64,000 bases of DNA from Metaphire vulgaris (taxonomy: Eukaryota > Annelida > Clitellata > Crassiclitellata > Megascolecidae). Location: positions 7,545,316 through 7,609,315 of the forward strand of contig CM030835.1 of NCBI GenBank assembly GCA_018105865.1, written 5' to 3'. The translations under genes were made by a program, and so were the position numbers. Below, piece after piece: positions 36,501 to 45,600 of this stretch (positions are counted from its first letter, which is position 1; every line of letters starts with the position of its first letter). The notes under the pieces were generated by a model that made no database searches, was not told where the DNA came from, and saw only the letters and a list, made by a program, of their open reading frames with translations.

Positions 36501-39011
36501 TAAAAAATCATACAAAAACTGTGAACTGAAAGCACTTTGCTTCATACTTTCTTTTCAGATATCTGCTTTCAATGTCTTGGATATAATCAATAAAATATGT
36601 TTACCAAAAGCCAGACATAAAACAACTGTAAGTATATCAATAACAAGTGTTGGAACTTTGGTACACAAGTTGCTAAAGGTTCAGTATTTCAAGATAAGTG
36701 AAAGCTGTCTTTCTATTGCCTCACTTGTGTTAATGCACAACAATTTGCCTGCTCTGCTGAAAGCAGCAATCATTTTGCTAAGACCTAGTGTTCATCAATA
36801 ATTATATTCAAAGAACAAATACAGAGTAAGCACAATTCTAACAATTTGCAGTCTACTGTGTCTAGACTAAATTTAATCACTCCAGATGTAAGAAAACTTC
36901 AAACACATATTTAAAAAATGTGAAAAATTATCCATTTAGAAATGAAACACACACTCTGATGAAATATATTTCAAGATAAGAAAGTTACAAACCATTTTAG
37001 AAACCATCAGGACAACTAAAGTTGCCGTTTAAATATATTTTACAAAAAACAAATACTTAAATAACATTATTGTATAACAAGCGTATGCCACCTGCGTCGC
37101 TGTATGCCTCGGAGACCGGAGATCAGCACCGGCTCCAATGCTTGAATACGGGCATGGGAAAACTTTACTTTTTTTACTTTAAATAACAAGAAAATTCATT
37201 AATCACTCACTACTCTACGTGCAAACATCAGTGGCATACTGAGCTACAAAATGGGTCAAATTGTTGACCTCAGGGGTTCATTTTTTACAGATACAGCATT
37301 CCTGCTCAAGTTAATTCATCATCATAATCATCATGTTCTCATCATCGTCATGTTCATCATCATCATGTTCTCTGTCCTGGGACAGGTTCAGGGTTCCACT
37401 GTTTTCATTCCTCTCTGAGACTTGCCTCTTCCTTGATGTCTGCATAGGTTAATTAATTATTAATCAGTGGCCAAGGTTTGACATTTAATTTGACAAACTA
37501 TTATGACAAGCTACTGAAACAGTAATATTAGGTCACAGGCCCATAAATATCATTCACCTTCAAGGGGCCCTGGAAATTTCCCATGCCACTACACAGCCAT
37601 CACTAGTCGTGGATTAATAGTCATAACTGAAGCATGCTACACCAGATTACTGCATATGGTTTGATAATGCCAAAGTCCAATCATTCCTTTACAGTGGTTA
37701 TTAGATCTTTTAAAACAGCAATCAAATCTTATGGAGAACCAGTTTGAGTGACCCAACACAATTACAAGCAAATAGGCACAGACATTAGTAGGTCAGACAA
37801 CAATCTTCTCCTGGTTTATGGTTTCAGTTTTATGGTTTATGTTCTAAGAAACAAGCTTTATAGATTTTTTATAAAAAGTAAAATTAAATCTTGCTCAACT
37901 CTTTTAAATAAAAATAAATCAAATGCAAGCAAACCAAATAGAAAGTGATAAAGCTGATGGTTCATGCAATTAAGATTTATTAATGAGTTGTAGTGGCATA
38001 GCTTAACTTTCTAAGCCCTATAAAATTGCAATATTTGTGAGCTTTGACAGCTGACGAGACTATTCTGCTATTGGAGATTTGATCTGGTTAATCTCCACTT
38101 GAATGTCAATACAGTCTTTCTTCTCTGCTTTAAAAATTGTGGTATACTGATCATGGCATATTTTTTTACAACTTGTTCAAAGTACAAAACATCCAGCACC
38201 ATTACACTCGTAATTTATATTATAACAGTTACATCGATCTTTCAGTTTTCCATTGCATATTTAAAAGCTTTGCCAAATATCATTAGAGACAACATGGATT
38301 GAATACATCGATCAAAAGGTCTTCTGCCACATTCAAAAATTAGACTAAAACAAATATTATATTAGAGACAACAAGGATTGAATACTGCATCATCACTGTC
38401 CGAAAATTTATGTCTACGCTTCATTATATTGCCACAGCACAAAATTTACCCCAAAACAAAAGTTACTTGGCTGAAATCTTGAATCACTACACTATCTACT
38501 GCAAATTGTCCATTATTATTATCAAGACAATTTGCATAGAACCATAGTCAAGAGCACTCAACAATCATCACTTGTAGGAAATAATAAACAAATGGGTCTT
38601 TAGAATCTGACTGAATAAAACAACAGAAGTTCGCTTTCATAACATTGCCTGGCAGTGTGTTCCACAGGATCAGATTATGATTATACAGTGACACTATAAA
38701 TCACAGTAATTCCTCATGCGTTCCCAAATGTCAAATCAGAAACACTAAAATGTGGTCTACTAATCAGTCAACATTAACCAGAAAAACTATACAATAAAGC
38801 AATCAGATCTGATGGGAAAAAATGGCACACTGACCACTTTCTGCTTTGCTCTGATGACACCCATCTTGCCAAACCGGACGTGCCACGGGGAGGTGAGGTA
38901 CGACCCATCTTCCTGGCGAATAACTACAACATCAATGGCTCCAGTCAACGTTGCAGGATTTATCCCGATGTAACCTCGGACGCTTGAAAACACTTTTCCA
39001 ACGTAATTCAT
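23415..39011 (-). CDS. LPIN: Lipin, phosphatidate phosphatase (sixteen coding exons)
   Basis: The exons, in order, are 38835-39011, 35433-35531, 32977-33806, 32516-32712, 32244-32376, 30887-31015, 30355-30513, 29171-29240, 28562-28705, 28105-28181, 26776-26929, 26195-26343, 25714-25974, 24357-24471, 24042-24145 and 23415-23646. They total 3030 bases in frame, 1009 residues plus TAG. Lipins dephosphorylate phosphatidate to diacylglycerol at the ER membrane (Mg-dependent), and in animals also act as nuclear co-regulators. N-LIP covers about residues 1-105 ([31 protein letters not shown]). A conserved middle motif is [16 protein letters not shown] spans roughly 670-940, with the DxDxT catalytic motif DIDGT at residues 766-770 (bases 26203-26217). 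I saw no KKRRKR-like nuclear signal in the long third exon. A seven-residue tandem duplication follows the catalytic motif. The animal genome has one copy in this window; which vertebrate paralogue it is closest to cannot be told. Confidence 0.97.
24042..24145 (-). CDS. LPIN: Lipin exon 15
   Basis: Acceptor TTAACAG, donor GTATGT, phase 0 to 2. Encodes [20 protein letters not shown] then [15 protein letters not shown], the end of the catalytic domain. Confidence 0.94.
24357..24471 (-). CDS. LPIN: Lipin exon 14
   Basis: Acceptor AACACAG, donor GTAAGT. Encodes [20 protein letters not shown] then [18 protein letters not shown], a highly conserved C-LIP block. Confidence 0.95.
24577..24996. mobile_element. 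hAT-like MITE in a lipin intron
   Basis: The ends TAGGGAATGACCGGA and (inward) TAGGGAATGACCGGA are identical. A perfect 8-bp duplication, TAATAAAC, flanks it. Internal tracts of ATCCGG and GGATAA repeat in both directions. Confidence 0.85.
25714..25974 (-). CDS. LPIN: Lipin exon 13 (C-LIP, with seven-residue duplication)
   Basis: Acceptor TTGAACAG, donor GTGAGA. Encodes [20 protein letters not shown] then DW, and [15 protein letters not shown] and [16 protein letters not shown]. Compared with other lipins the LGxxLP segment is present twice in tandem. Confidence 0.95.
26195..26343 (-). CDS. LPIN: Lipin exon 12 (catalytic DIDGT motif)
   Basis: Acceptor ATAACAG, donor GTATAT. Encodes [34 protein letters not shown]. 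The DxDxT motif (residues 766-770) holds the two aspartates that act as nucleophile and acid/base in this HAD-like phosphatase, so the enzyme looks active. Confidence 0.97.
26776..26929 (-). CDS. LPIN: Lipin exon 11 (start of C-LIP)
   Basis: Acceptor TTTTGTAG, donor GTAAGC. Encodes a Lys/Glu-rich stretch ending [13 protein letters not shown], which parallels YKKTLRLTSEQL of lipins. Confidence 0.92.
28105..28181 (-). CDS. LPIN: Lipin exon 10 (short variable linker)
   Basis: A 77-base exon: acceptor TCTGCCAG, donor GTTAGT. Encodes [20 protein letters not shown] then MKDRS. Sequence conservation is low, but this is the phase 0 to 2 exon needed between exons 9 and 11. Confidence 0.78.
28562..28705 (-). 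CDS. LPIN: Lipin exon 9
   Basis: Acceptor TGTTACAG, donor GTCAGT, 48 codons in phase 0. Encodes [20 protein letters not shown] followed by WLWWGGK, the MPKK/Trp-rich conserved block of lipins. Confidence 0.93.
29171..29240 (-). CDS. LPIN: Lipin exon 8
   Basis: A 70-base exon: acceptor ATTTTTCAG, donor GTACGT. Encodes [20 protein letters not shown] then VKD, the conserved YYNW-type lipin segment. Confidence 0.93.
29415..30050 (+). mobile_element. Decayed RTE-like LINE in lipin intron 7
   Basis: The reading frame [18 protein letters not shown] and, further on, [16 protein letters not shown] match the RT region and the FEM..RR.LRISW block of RTE-like elements. It is interrupted by stops and ends in GACACATGATGATGATGATG, the TGA-repeat tail. 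Confidence 0.6.
30355..30513 (-). CDS. LPIN: Lipin exon 7
   Basis: Acceptor TTTCATAG, donor GTGCGT, phase 2 to 2. Encodes [10 protein letters not shown] and [14 protein letters not shown], which parallel the lipin segments IAISLCGG and IDDPNLVVKIGSK. Confidence 0.93.
30547..30600. repeat. GA and CAGA microsatellite
   Basis: About 20 GA units followed by CAGACAGACAGG, near lipin exon 7. Confidence 0.95.
30887..31015 (-). CDS. LPIN: Lipin exon 6
   Basis: Acceptor ATGTACAG, donor GTACGA, phase 2 to 2. Encodes [20 protein letters not shown] and [10 protein letters not shown], leading into the conserved hydrophobic motif of exon 7. Confidence 0.85.
31438..31560 (-). mobile_element. LINE C-terminal fragment
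   Basis: Read on the minus strand: [20 protein letters not shown] then KCC, ending in a stop, which resembles the ARDR..WR.LV end of RTE-like ORFs. It lies in a lipin intron next to a SINE tail fragment (31588-31640). Confidence 0.5.
31658..32185. mobile_element. hAT-like MITE rich in AGTTAAC motifs, in a lipin intron
   Basis: The ends CAGTGATGGGCAAA and (inward) CAGTGATGGGCACTAA are inverse. A perfect TTAATTAT duplication flanks it (31650-31657 and 32186-32193). The inside is built from many copies of AGTTAACTTTT. A fragment of the same family lies at 56317-56366. Confidence 0.85.
32244..32376 (-). CDS. LPIN: Lipin exon 5
   Basis: Acceptor TTGTGCAG, donor GTAAGT. Encodes [20 protein letters not shown], matching the lipin segment GVYLDDLTDMDPEVAALY. 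Starts in phase 1 and ends in phase 2. Confidence 0.92.
32516..32712 (-). CDS. LPIN: Lipin exon 4 ([12 protein letters not shown] motif)
   Basis: Encodes the conserved [17 protein letters not shown] and ILWKWGEFP motifs of lipins. Acceptor GCTGTCAG. The donor that keeps the frame is GTTGGT; the stronger-looking GTATAT four bases on would break the frame with exon 5. Confidence 0.9.
32977..33806 (-). CDS. LPIN: Lipin exon 3 (end of N-LIP and long variable linker)
   Basis: This is the largest exon, 830 bases. It opens with [10 protein letters not shown], which closes N-LIP, and continues with about 265 weakly conserved, acidic and Ser/Thr-rich residues. Acceptor ATTTTAG, donor GTAATT, ending in phase 2. 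No strongly basic nuclear-import stretch is visible. Confidence 0.94.
33933..34386. mobile_element. hAT-like MITE in a lipin intron
   Basis: The ends TAGGGCTGGGCCAAATATT and (inward) TAGGACTGGGCTGAATAGG are inverse. Flanks TTTTGAAA and CTTTGAAC agree at 6 of 8. Inside are repeated ATTCGAATA-type motifs. Confidence 0.72.
34448..34496. repeat. Perfect 22-bp hairpin in a lipin intron
   Basis: Arms 34448-34469 and 34475-34496 are exact inverses around the five-base loop ATCAA. The arm starts CTGCCAGCCTGCATATGC. Confidence 0.9.
35068..35391. mobile_element. hAT-like MITE, older copy of the 6561 family
   Basis: Shares GGGGTGTCAAACTCATTTCG at the left and GGCCATATGTTTCACACC at the right with the copy at 6561-6904. 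Its flanking duplication is no longer readable. Confidence 0.7.
35433..35531 (-). CDS. LPIN: Lipin exon 2 (N-LIP continued)
   Basis: Acceptor TGCATAG, donor GTATAT, 33 codons in phase 0: [20 protein letters not shown] then [13 protein letters not shown], a conserved part of N-LIP. Confidence 0.95.
35769..36116 (-). mobile_element. RTE-like LINE 3' fragment with a frameshift
   Basis: The minus strand reads [19 protein letters not shown] and RRLQ, then in another frame [18 protein letters not shown] and [15 protein letters not shown]. The GAETW and FGHIAR blocks are RTE-like signatures. A one-base deletion separates the two frames. Confidence 0.7.
37078..37145 (+). mobile_element. SINE family C 3' tail fragment
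   Basis: GACCGGAGATCAGCACCGGC and TCCAATGCTTGAATACGGGC match the 3' end of the family-C SINE. Confidence 0.6.
38835..39011 (-). CDS. LPIN: Lipin exon 1 (start codon, N-LIP)
   Basis: The ATG is at 39011-39009 with A at -3. The exon encodes [20 protein letters not shown] onward to QKV and ends in phase 0 at donor GTCAGT. A likely 5' UTR acceptor (TTATGAAG) lies about 20 bases upstream of the ATG, so a non-coding first exon probably exists nearer the zinc-finger gene. Confidence 0.95.
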
Positions 39012-40889
39012 TCTCAATGCAAGAATACCGGCTTCATAACCACACAAACAACTGACCACATTACTAAAACCAAAAAAAGCAACAGGCATTATAAATAAAA
39101 ACCAAAATGCAACAAAATATCAATTGATACCTACAAAATGACCTAAAAACATAAAACTAAATATTCTGACACAACCATATGCCATTCAGTTTCTTGACAA
39201 GAGGCAATGAATGTATTGCACTGTGAAGTTTGAACCTTGAGAGACTTGATTGAGTGTTTACCCTAGGATTTACAACTTAATCTTCCTTATTATCACAGTA
39301 ATATTCTAATTATTATTATAGAACTTCTTTAGCACCATTTTAGTAATGCCATTGATTGATTAATTGATTGATTGATTAAGTTTATTTAAATCAAAGGCAC
39401 TTTTTAGTCAAAAGCGCCGCTGCTGACGAAAAACCAAGTCTTTAGCCTAGCCAGGAAAGATAGTCTAGTAGTGGTGGTATCACAAAGTTCTGGTGGAAGA
39501 GAATTCCATAGCTTTGGCCCTTGAACACGAAAAGACCGATCTCCAAACACACTGCAAGTTTGAGGAACTACCAGTATTTTGGTGTCATTTGATCTAAGTC
39601 CAGCTGGTCTATTTACATTTCGAACAAACTTGATGTCAGCTTCCATATAATCTGGAGCTTCACTGCGTAAACATTTATCTACCAGAGACATAATCTTGAA
39701 ATCAATTCATGCCCTAACAGGAAGCCAGTGTAATTCCTTTAGTATAGGCTTGATATGATCCCATTGTTGTCAGTCGATGGCCACTCCAACATAGAATCGT
39801 AATTCAAAACCAAAAACTCAATTCAATTTTCCAGTTCCAGTTATGGCATATCAGCACAAGTGAGCAGGTAAGTTTTGAGTCTTGATCTAAATGTCATAAG
39901 AGTCTCAGCGAAGTGAATTCCAAGGTCTCAGTCACGCCACTGAAAATGCGTGCCTACCTTAAGAGTATAATATTTGTTGTGTTTGGGTGTGCGAGTGCTT
40001 TGGCGCTAGGTATGTTACGCCATCAGTGTGACGATAAGCGCGACATATTGAACAGACTGAAACTACGAATTTTCAAATTCACAAGACTACATTAATTCGA
40101 AACACAGATTGAAACTACGTCTTCAGAAGTCAAGCGACAGCGCTAATCTTGATTACAAACAGTCAAACTGAAAAATAATTGCTAAAATCTATTACACAGA
40201 AAACACTGCGCAACAAAAATCAAGGAATAGTCTTTTTATACTTCGGTTATCATCTGAGAGCGTCACTCGCCTTATTGCCTCGTCGCAGCATAAGCGTCGA
40301 AGCTTTCCTGTCGTCAGCACCGTCACCTGTTCGAAACGTTTTAACTATAATATACAAATAACTGATTTAATAATAACTCGCAAAATAGAATAACAAAACA
40401 TTAACTATCAATATATCGCTAACACTCAACACGATAAATGAATATTCACGAGCACCATCCGACGGCGCAATAGGCCACGCCCCATCGGCTCACCTCAGAC
40501 GATTTGCTCATTTATGTATCACCAAATTCATGTTTCCCACTCGGACAGTCGGATCGTACCAGAAGGCTTTGCTCCACTGCCAAAGGCGCCTCTGAGTAGA
40601 GATATAAGATGCGCTTTTCAATGCTACATTGCATTGCATTACATTTAATTGCCCGTTTTGGGGGCATTTTTCAGTATTGCAAAATACCGAAGTTGGTAAC
40701 TAATTTCTATAAAGTATCATACAAAATAAGTATGGCGCTATAAGGTTTCGCCATTGATATTCTATTTAAAAGGGTGCTGAGCCTGATAGATAAAACTCAG
40801 TGGTTGTGTCTGATTGAATTATTATTGCAATTTATAAGAAAAATATTGTTAATACATATTTTATAGAATTTTGCAAGACATTATACACA
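39012..40889. promoter_or_regulatory. Head-to-head intergenic region of lipin and the zinc-finger gene
   Basis: The two start codons diverge across 1.9 kb. A dead LINE fragment occupies 39404-39765. The part from about 39900 to 40800 has more CpG than its surroundings and a TATA-like TATTTAAAAG near 40763 facing the zinc-finger gene. A shared promoter region is inferred; no core element for lipin was identified. Confidence 0.4.
39404..39765 (-). mobile_element. LINE reverse-transcriptase C-terminal pseudogene fragment
   Basis: Reads KPILKELHWLPVRA, then an in-frame TGA, IDFKIMSLVDKCL and FRVQGPKLWNSLPPELC. LHWLPV and LWNSLP are the usual end of CR1/L2-type reverse transcriptases. An ATTG repeat at its 3' side (39355-39378) looks like the element's tail. 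Confidence 0.72.
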
Positions 40890-41136
40890 ATGGATGTTAA
40901 ACTTACAAGTAATTTGAGCGAAAACGAAATTTCCGACAACACGATTGTAGAAATTGATGATCGTTCTGACCCATCCTGTGATCATATCGAGACAAGCCAC
41001 TCTCATAAGGAAGACAGTCCTGTTGTTCCACTTCGTCCCGATGCAGTTGTTGCCGATTGCGAACATAAGGAGACGTCAAAGGACGACGTCAACTCTGCTA
41101 CGGACTGCGATGATACCAACTGCGAAGCTGAACTGG
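40890..41136 (+). CDS. Zinc-finger gene exon 1 (start codon, acidic N-terminus)
   Basis: Encodes 82 acidic, Asp/Glu/His-rich residues beginning [17 protein letters not shown]. The donor is GTGTTT, phase 1. A TATA-like TATTTAAAAG lies about 120 bases upstream of the ATG. Confidence 0.78.
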
Positions 41137-42469
41137 GTGTTTAGATATTGTGATTTCATATAAACGCATATTAATGGAAGTTGTCACAATAGCAGTACTT
41201 TTAAATATACCTATAGACTTTAGACAAGTCTCGGTACTTTCCCGTTATCCGGACCCCAGGGAACCTGACCCTAACCATGACCCTAATCTAACCCTGACCC
41301 TAACCATAACCCTAACGCCTCTCTAGCCAGCTACACCATCCCTGTACTGGGGTCCGGATAACGGGAAAGAACCCAAATCTCTTTCACTGCTATGTGCCTT
41401 CACTGTCTGTCTTATTGCCTCCTCTATATGATCTGATTTGTGGATCTGACCTGGTATTTTGCAATTTGATTTGGGATACCATCAATTGATACCATTGAGT
41501 TTTATAACTGGTGCTAAAGAAGTTAATAATGAAATTATTGTTATATTCAATTATTAAAAAGAATTATTCAGTACTGAATGTGCAAAAATCAACAAATTGC
41601 TTATGTGTCAATTTATATTAAAGATAATATTTTTGTTTAGATGAGGAAGATACAAATCTCTATTACTGTGCTTGTTGTGACGTCAATGTGATAATTCTAA
41701 GGTTGTTGAAGTATACTTTCTTTTAAATTCTATAATTTTGAATACTTTTGTATCAGTTTTCCATTGTAATTTATCAGATTTCTTTATTCAGTGTACGATT
41801 AAATAGATTTTGATCATTTTGTTTTTGGCACTTCTTTATAGGCATGGTTTCTCATTTCTAAAAATTTCTGTGAAATATGAAATCAAGTTTTTTTCATAAT
41901 ACCTTTTTTACTTTAAAGAAATGTGTATTTATAACTAGTAATAATTAGTTTAAATTGATATTGCAATGAGACTGCTTATATGGTTATGGAAATAGTATTT
42001 CTTGAAATGCATAGGCAACCATTTTGCTGAAGACTACTTAATGTCAAGATTATATTTTCCATAATAGTACCTGAAGTTTTAGTTCATCTTACTTTTATTT
42101 TAGGTTTATTATATCCATACCAGAGGAGTGATGCATACATTGAACAGTGGAGCTTCAGCTGAGCAACCCAAACTAGGTCTGTACTTATTGTCTGAATGCT
42201 CTGTTATAATTGGTGCACAGTGGAGCAGTGGTTAGTGCACTGGTCTGCCAATCTTGAGGTCCGTGGTTCAACTCCCGACCGCGGCAGAGACTTTTCGGTG
42301 GTTTCTATCCCAAGCGCCCAGTCAACTCATCTGTGAATGAGTACAGTAAACCCCGTTATCCCGCCCATATCCGTGCGGCGTGGCGTTTATTTTGCGAGGG
42401 GGGGGGTGGCGACATAACGGGGCAAGTCAGTTGAGTAATCCATTACAAAGTATTGTTGAACTGTGTATA

Positions 42470-42545
<76 letters not shown>

Positions 42546-42611
42546 TTACTTTCTTCCCTGTCTCTCACTCCTCCTCTCTCTTCTCCATATTATATATATA
42601 CTATATATATG

Positions 42612-42678
<67 letters not shown>

Positions 42679-45600
42679 ATTCATAACACTGTAGGCTACA
42701 GTACGGCATTGTGTAGCCATAAGCAAATGCACCGTTTGGACCAGCATTGTTACAATAATTATTCAAAAGGCGTGTAGGCCTATGGAGTAGGCCTACGAAA
42801 GTAGTTCTGAATAGTAGCCTGTCTTTGAGAAGTTAAAGCATAGATTCCACCCTATACGTTTAACAGCAATAAAATTTATTTCTCTCTTCCTTTGTCTCTT
42901 TCTCTCCCTCTACCTCTCCCTCTGTCTCTCTCTATCTCCCTCTCCTGCTCTTGCCTTTCTCTTTAATGTGCCCGCCATTAGCAGCGGACGGCCGCATTAC
43001 AACGTAAACAATTGCACAGGTGACCCCTCTCTCTCTGGCGACTCTCTCTACCTTGTCACTGTCTCTCTCTCACCCTCCCTCCCTTCTTCCCTGCCTCTCT
43101 CCTCTCCGTCTCTTGCCCCTTGGTTGCGGGCAATTGACTCTGAGGAGTTCCGACCCCAGCCACACTGATTTAGGGAGATGGTGTGGACAGATGTCTTCCA
43201 TTTAATTGTGTCCCTTGGCAATTGTTCCCACTGGCAAGCGGCGGGAGGTTTCATGGGTGAAAACATATACTGTACTTAACAGTACCCTGTACAGCATAAC
43301 GAAGCGATGCTTTGACAGTGAAATGCACCTGAGTTTGTGGCAATGGCGAGATTAACGAAAAACCCAAAGCCTTGATAAGGCGAGGGCAGGGTGGCGGCTT
43401 TCGAGGTAGAATGCATGGCAGGAAATCCGTTCCAGACCAACGCGTGGCGAGACGCAGTTTCTCATAGATAGCGAGGTTTTACTGTACATTGGGTGTTAAC
43501 TCGGTGGAAGGTTTTATAGGGAAAGGCTGGCAACCACCTCATTGTTATGTAAAACTGAAGGCACTAACCCTTTGGTTCTCTGTACGGGTACTGAGCCTAT
43601 GAAGTGTATCTTTACCTTTTGTTATAATTATGAAATTCTGAATATTTGTTGTTTCATGAAAAAATTTAATCTCTCTTAAAGAGATGGTGTGCATTTAGCT
43701 TTGAACTGGTTTTTTATCAGATATACTTTTTTGTTTAGTGTATGCACACATGTATGGGCTTGTAGCATATTTGGCCTTGGTACTATACGTTTTTGCAATA
43801 AATTGTGTTGTATGTGAGATTATTGAATATGGTATTATAGATATGGCATTGCATGTAATGTATATTAAAGAAATTTGACATATTATAGATAGTTAGAGAG
43901 TTCAAGAGGCAGCATAACATTGATTTATTGTAGAAGGTTTAAAGCTAGTGCTTTGATTGGTTATTTGAGAAATAGCATTTTGCAATAGGTGCATGGTTAA
44001 GTGAATTTCACTTTCTAACTGTATGTGTACTTGGAATTAAACCCTGAATCTTTGCATGGTGTTTGCATACAGGTGGACAGATTCTGATACATGGTTACCT
44101 ATGAGCACATGCTGGATTAACTTAGAGATCAGGGGTACTCAAACTTTTTTGGAGCCGGTCCACATTGCGTCTTCCATCGTTTCGTGAGGGTCCATTAGTT
44201 AAAAATTACGTTAGAAGTCATATTATTTCTATGCCTAATTTGGCATAGTAGGCAACTATGATTAACTATGGGTCCTCTTAATTGATTGTTATAAGTGCAC
44301 CAAGACAATAGATAGGCTTGACAAATTCCCAAAATACGAATAATAAATTTTAGACTTTAGGACAGCACATTGGCAATCCCCTGCCTGAAAGGGTCATTAG
44401 TGATCATATCTTGGTCTGGGGCAGAGCCTCAGATGCAGAAATTGTGAGTAATATTAGAAGTGGACAGTGATATTTGATGCATTGGCCTATTATAAAGACT
44501 TTAATTATGATGTATTACTGAATGACCAAAACCTGTAATAAAGCAGGAACAGTATGAAGACGGAAGAGGAATTGCATAGTTAATAGTTAATTGCATGATT
44601 GCAATGACAACAGTAAGTAAGAAAATTAATATTAATAATAATAACTGTATCTTAGGTGGTTTAGTAGAGCTTTTCCTGTGTTGAAGGCCACTGAAATTCA
44701 GGTTAAAAATTTTTCAAACACATATTCTAAGAGCTGCGGCGGTCCACAAAAAAACCATTGTTGCGGTCTGGACTGTTGGCCGCGGTTTGAGTACCCCTGA
44801 TTTAGATCAACCCAGAATTTTAAAAAATTTTCACCTGCAGACTTAGAACTGGGGACTAAGTTTTGCAGCCCAATAAAGCAATCATTTATTACAGAGCTTC
44901 CCAAACCACAGCCTGTGGGCAACTTGTGGCCCACCAGCTGCCAGAAGGCCCACGAGGCATCAATATTTGATACAATGACTGACTGACTGTTTTATTAGTC
45001 TTAGAATTTGGCTTCCAGAAATTTAGATTAATATTACACAACTTTTATATAAAATTTTATAAACATTTAGAGTCCTTACAGCATGTATTGAGTCAATTTT
45101 TAGTCATAAAAACCTGCTTGAGAATCGTTTTGGCTATGTCTAAATATTAGAACTTTATTATGTTATGGCCCGGTTAAGTGCTGAAAATAATAGATATGGC
45201 CTTCCACTTGCAGAGCTTGGGAGCCACTGATTTATTATGAATCAGTTTCCTTAATTGGAATGTTATATTTTAGTTGTTTGGAAATCACATTGTATCATTC
45301 AGGCAAAATCTAAAGACCCACTTATCTAACCCTGAATATGTTGCTATAAAAAAATTCTTGATAATAATAATAATAATTATGATGATGATTGATGACAACA
45401 GTGACAACAGCAGCAATAATAGTAATTGTGTTTCAGAAATTAATGCGGATTCTGATCAGGGGCTTGGTGATCAGTGCAAAGGTGATGATGGCCAGGGTGA
45501 TGAACAGGAGAAAGAGAAAATTGTTACTGATGAATCTGAGGACTCTGCGGAACTGTGGCTTAGTATGAACACAACATTTGATTGAAACTTTATATAAGGA

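Larger units (their letters stand above)
35532..38834 (-). other. First intron of the lipin coding region
   Basis: A 3.3-kb intron with an RTE-like LINE tail at 35769-36116 and a SINE 3' tail at 37078-37145; otherwise AT-rich sequence without recognisable coding content. Confidence 0.5.
42177..45436 (+). other. Third intron of the zinc-finger gene
   Basis: A 3.3-kb intron made almost wholly of repeats: a SINE split by a Tigger-like element, two AT microsatellites and two hAT-like elements. Confidence 0.5.

Noticed and set aside
41261..41320. Telomeric repeat array
   Set aside because: Too short and degenerate, and enclosed by inverted repeats; not a telomere.
42380..42777. Three plus-strand frames of Tyr/Ile repeats
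   Set aside because: Translation of AT microsatellites in a transposon.
45274..45436. Upstream extension of zinc-finger exon 4 as a separate gene start
   Set aside because: It includes an ATA/ATG-rich simple sequence; the acceptor TGTTTCAG at 45436 and phase match exon 3.
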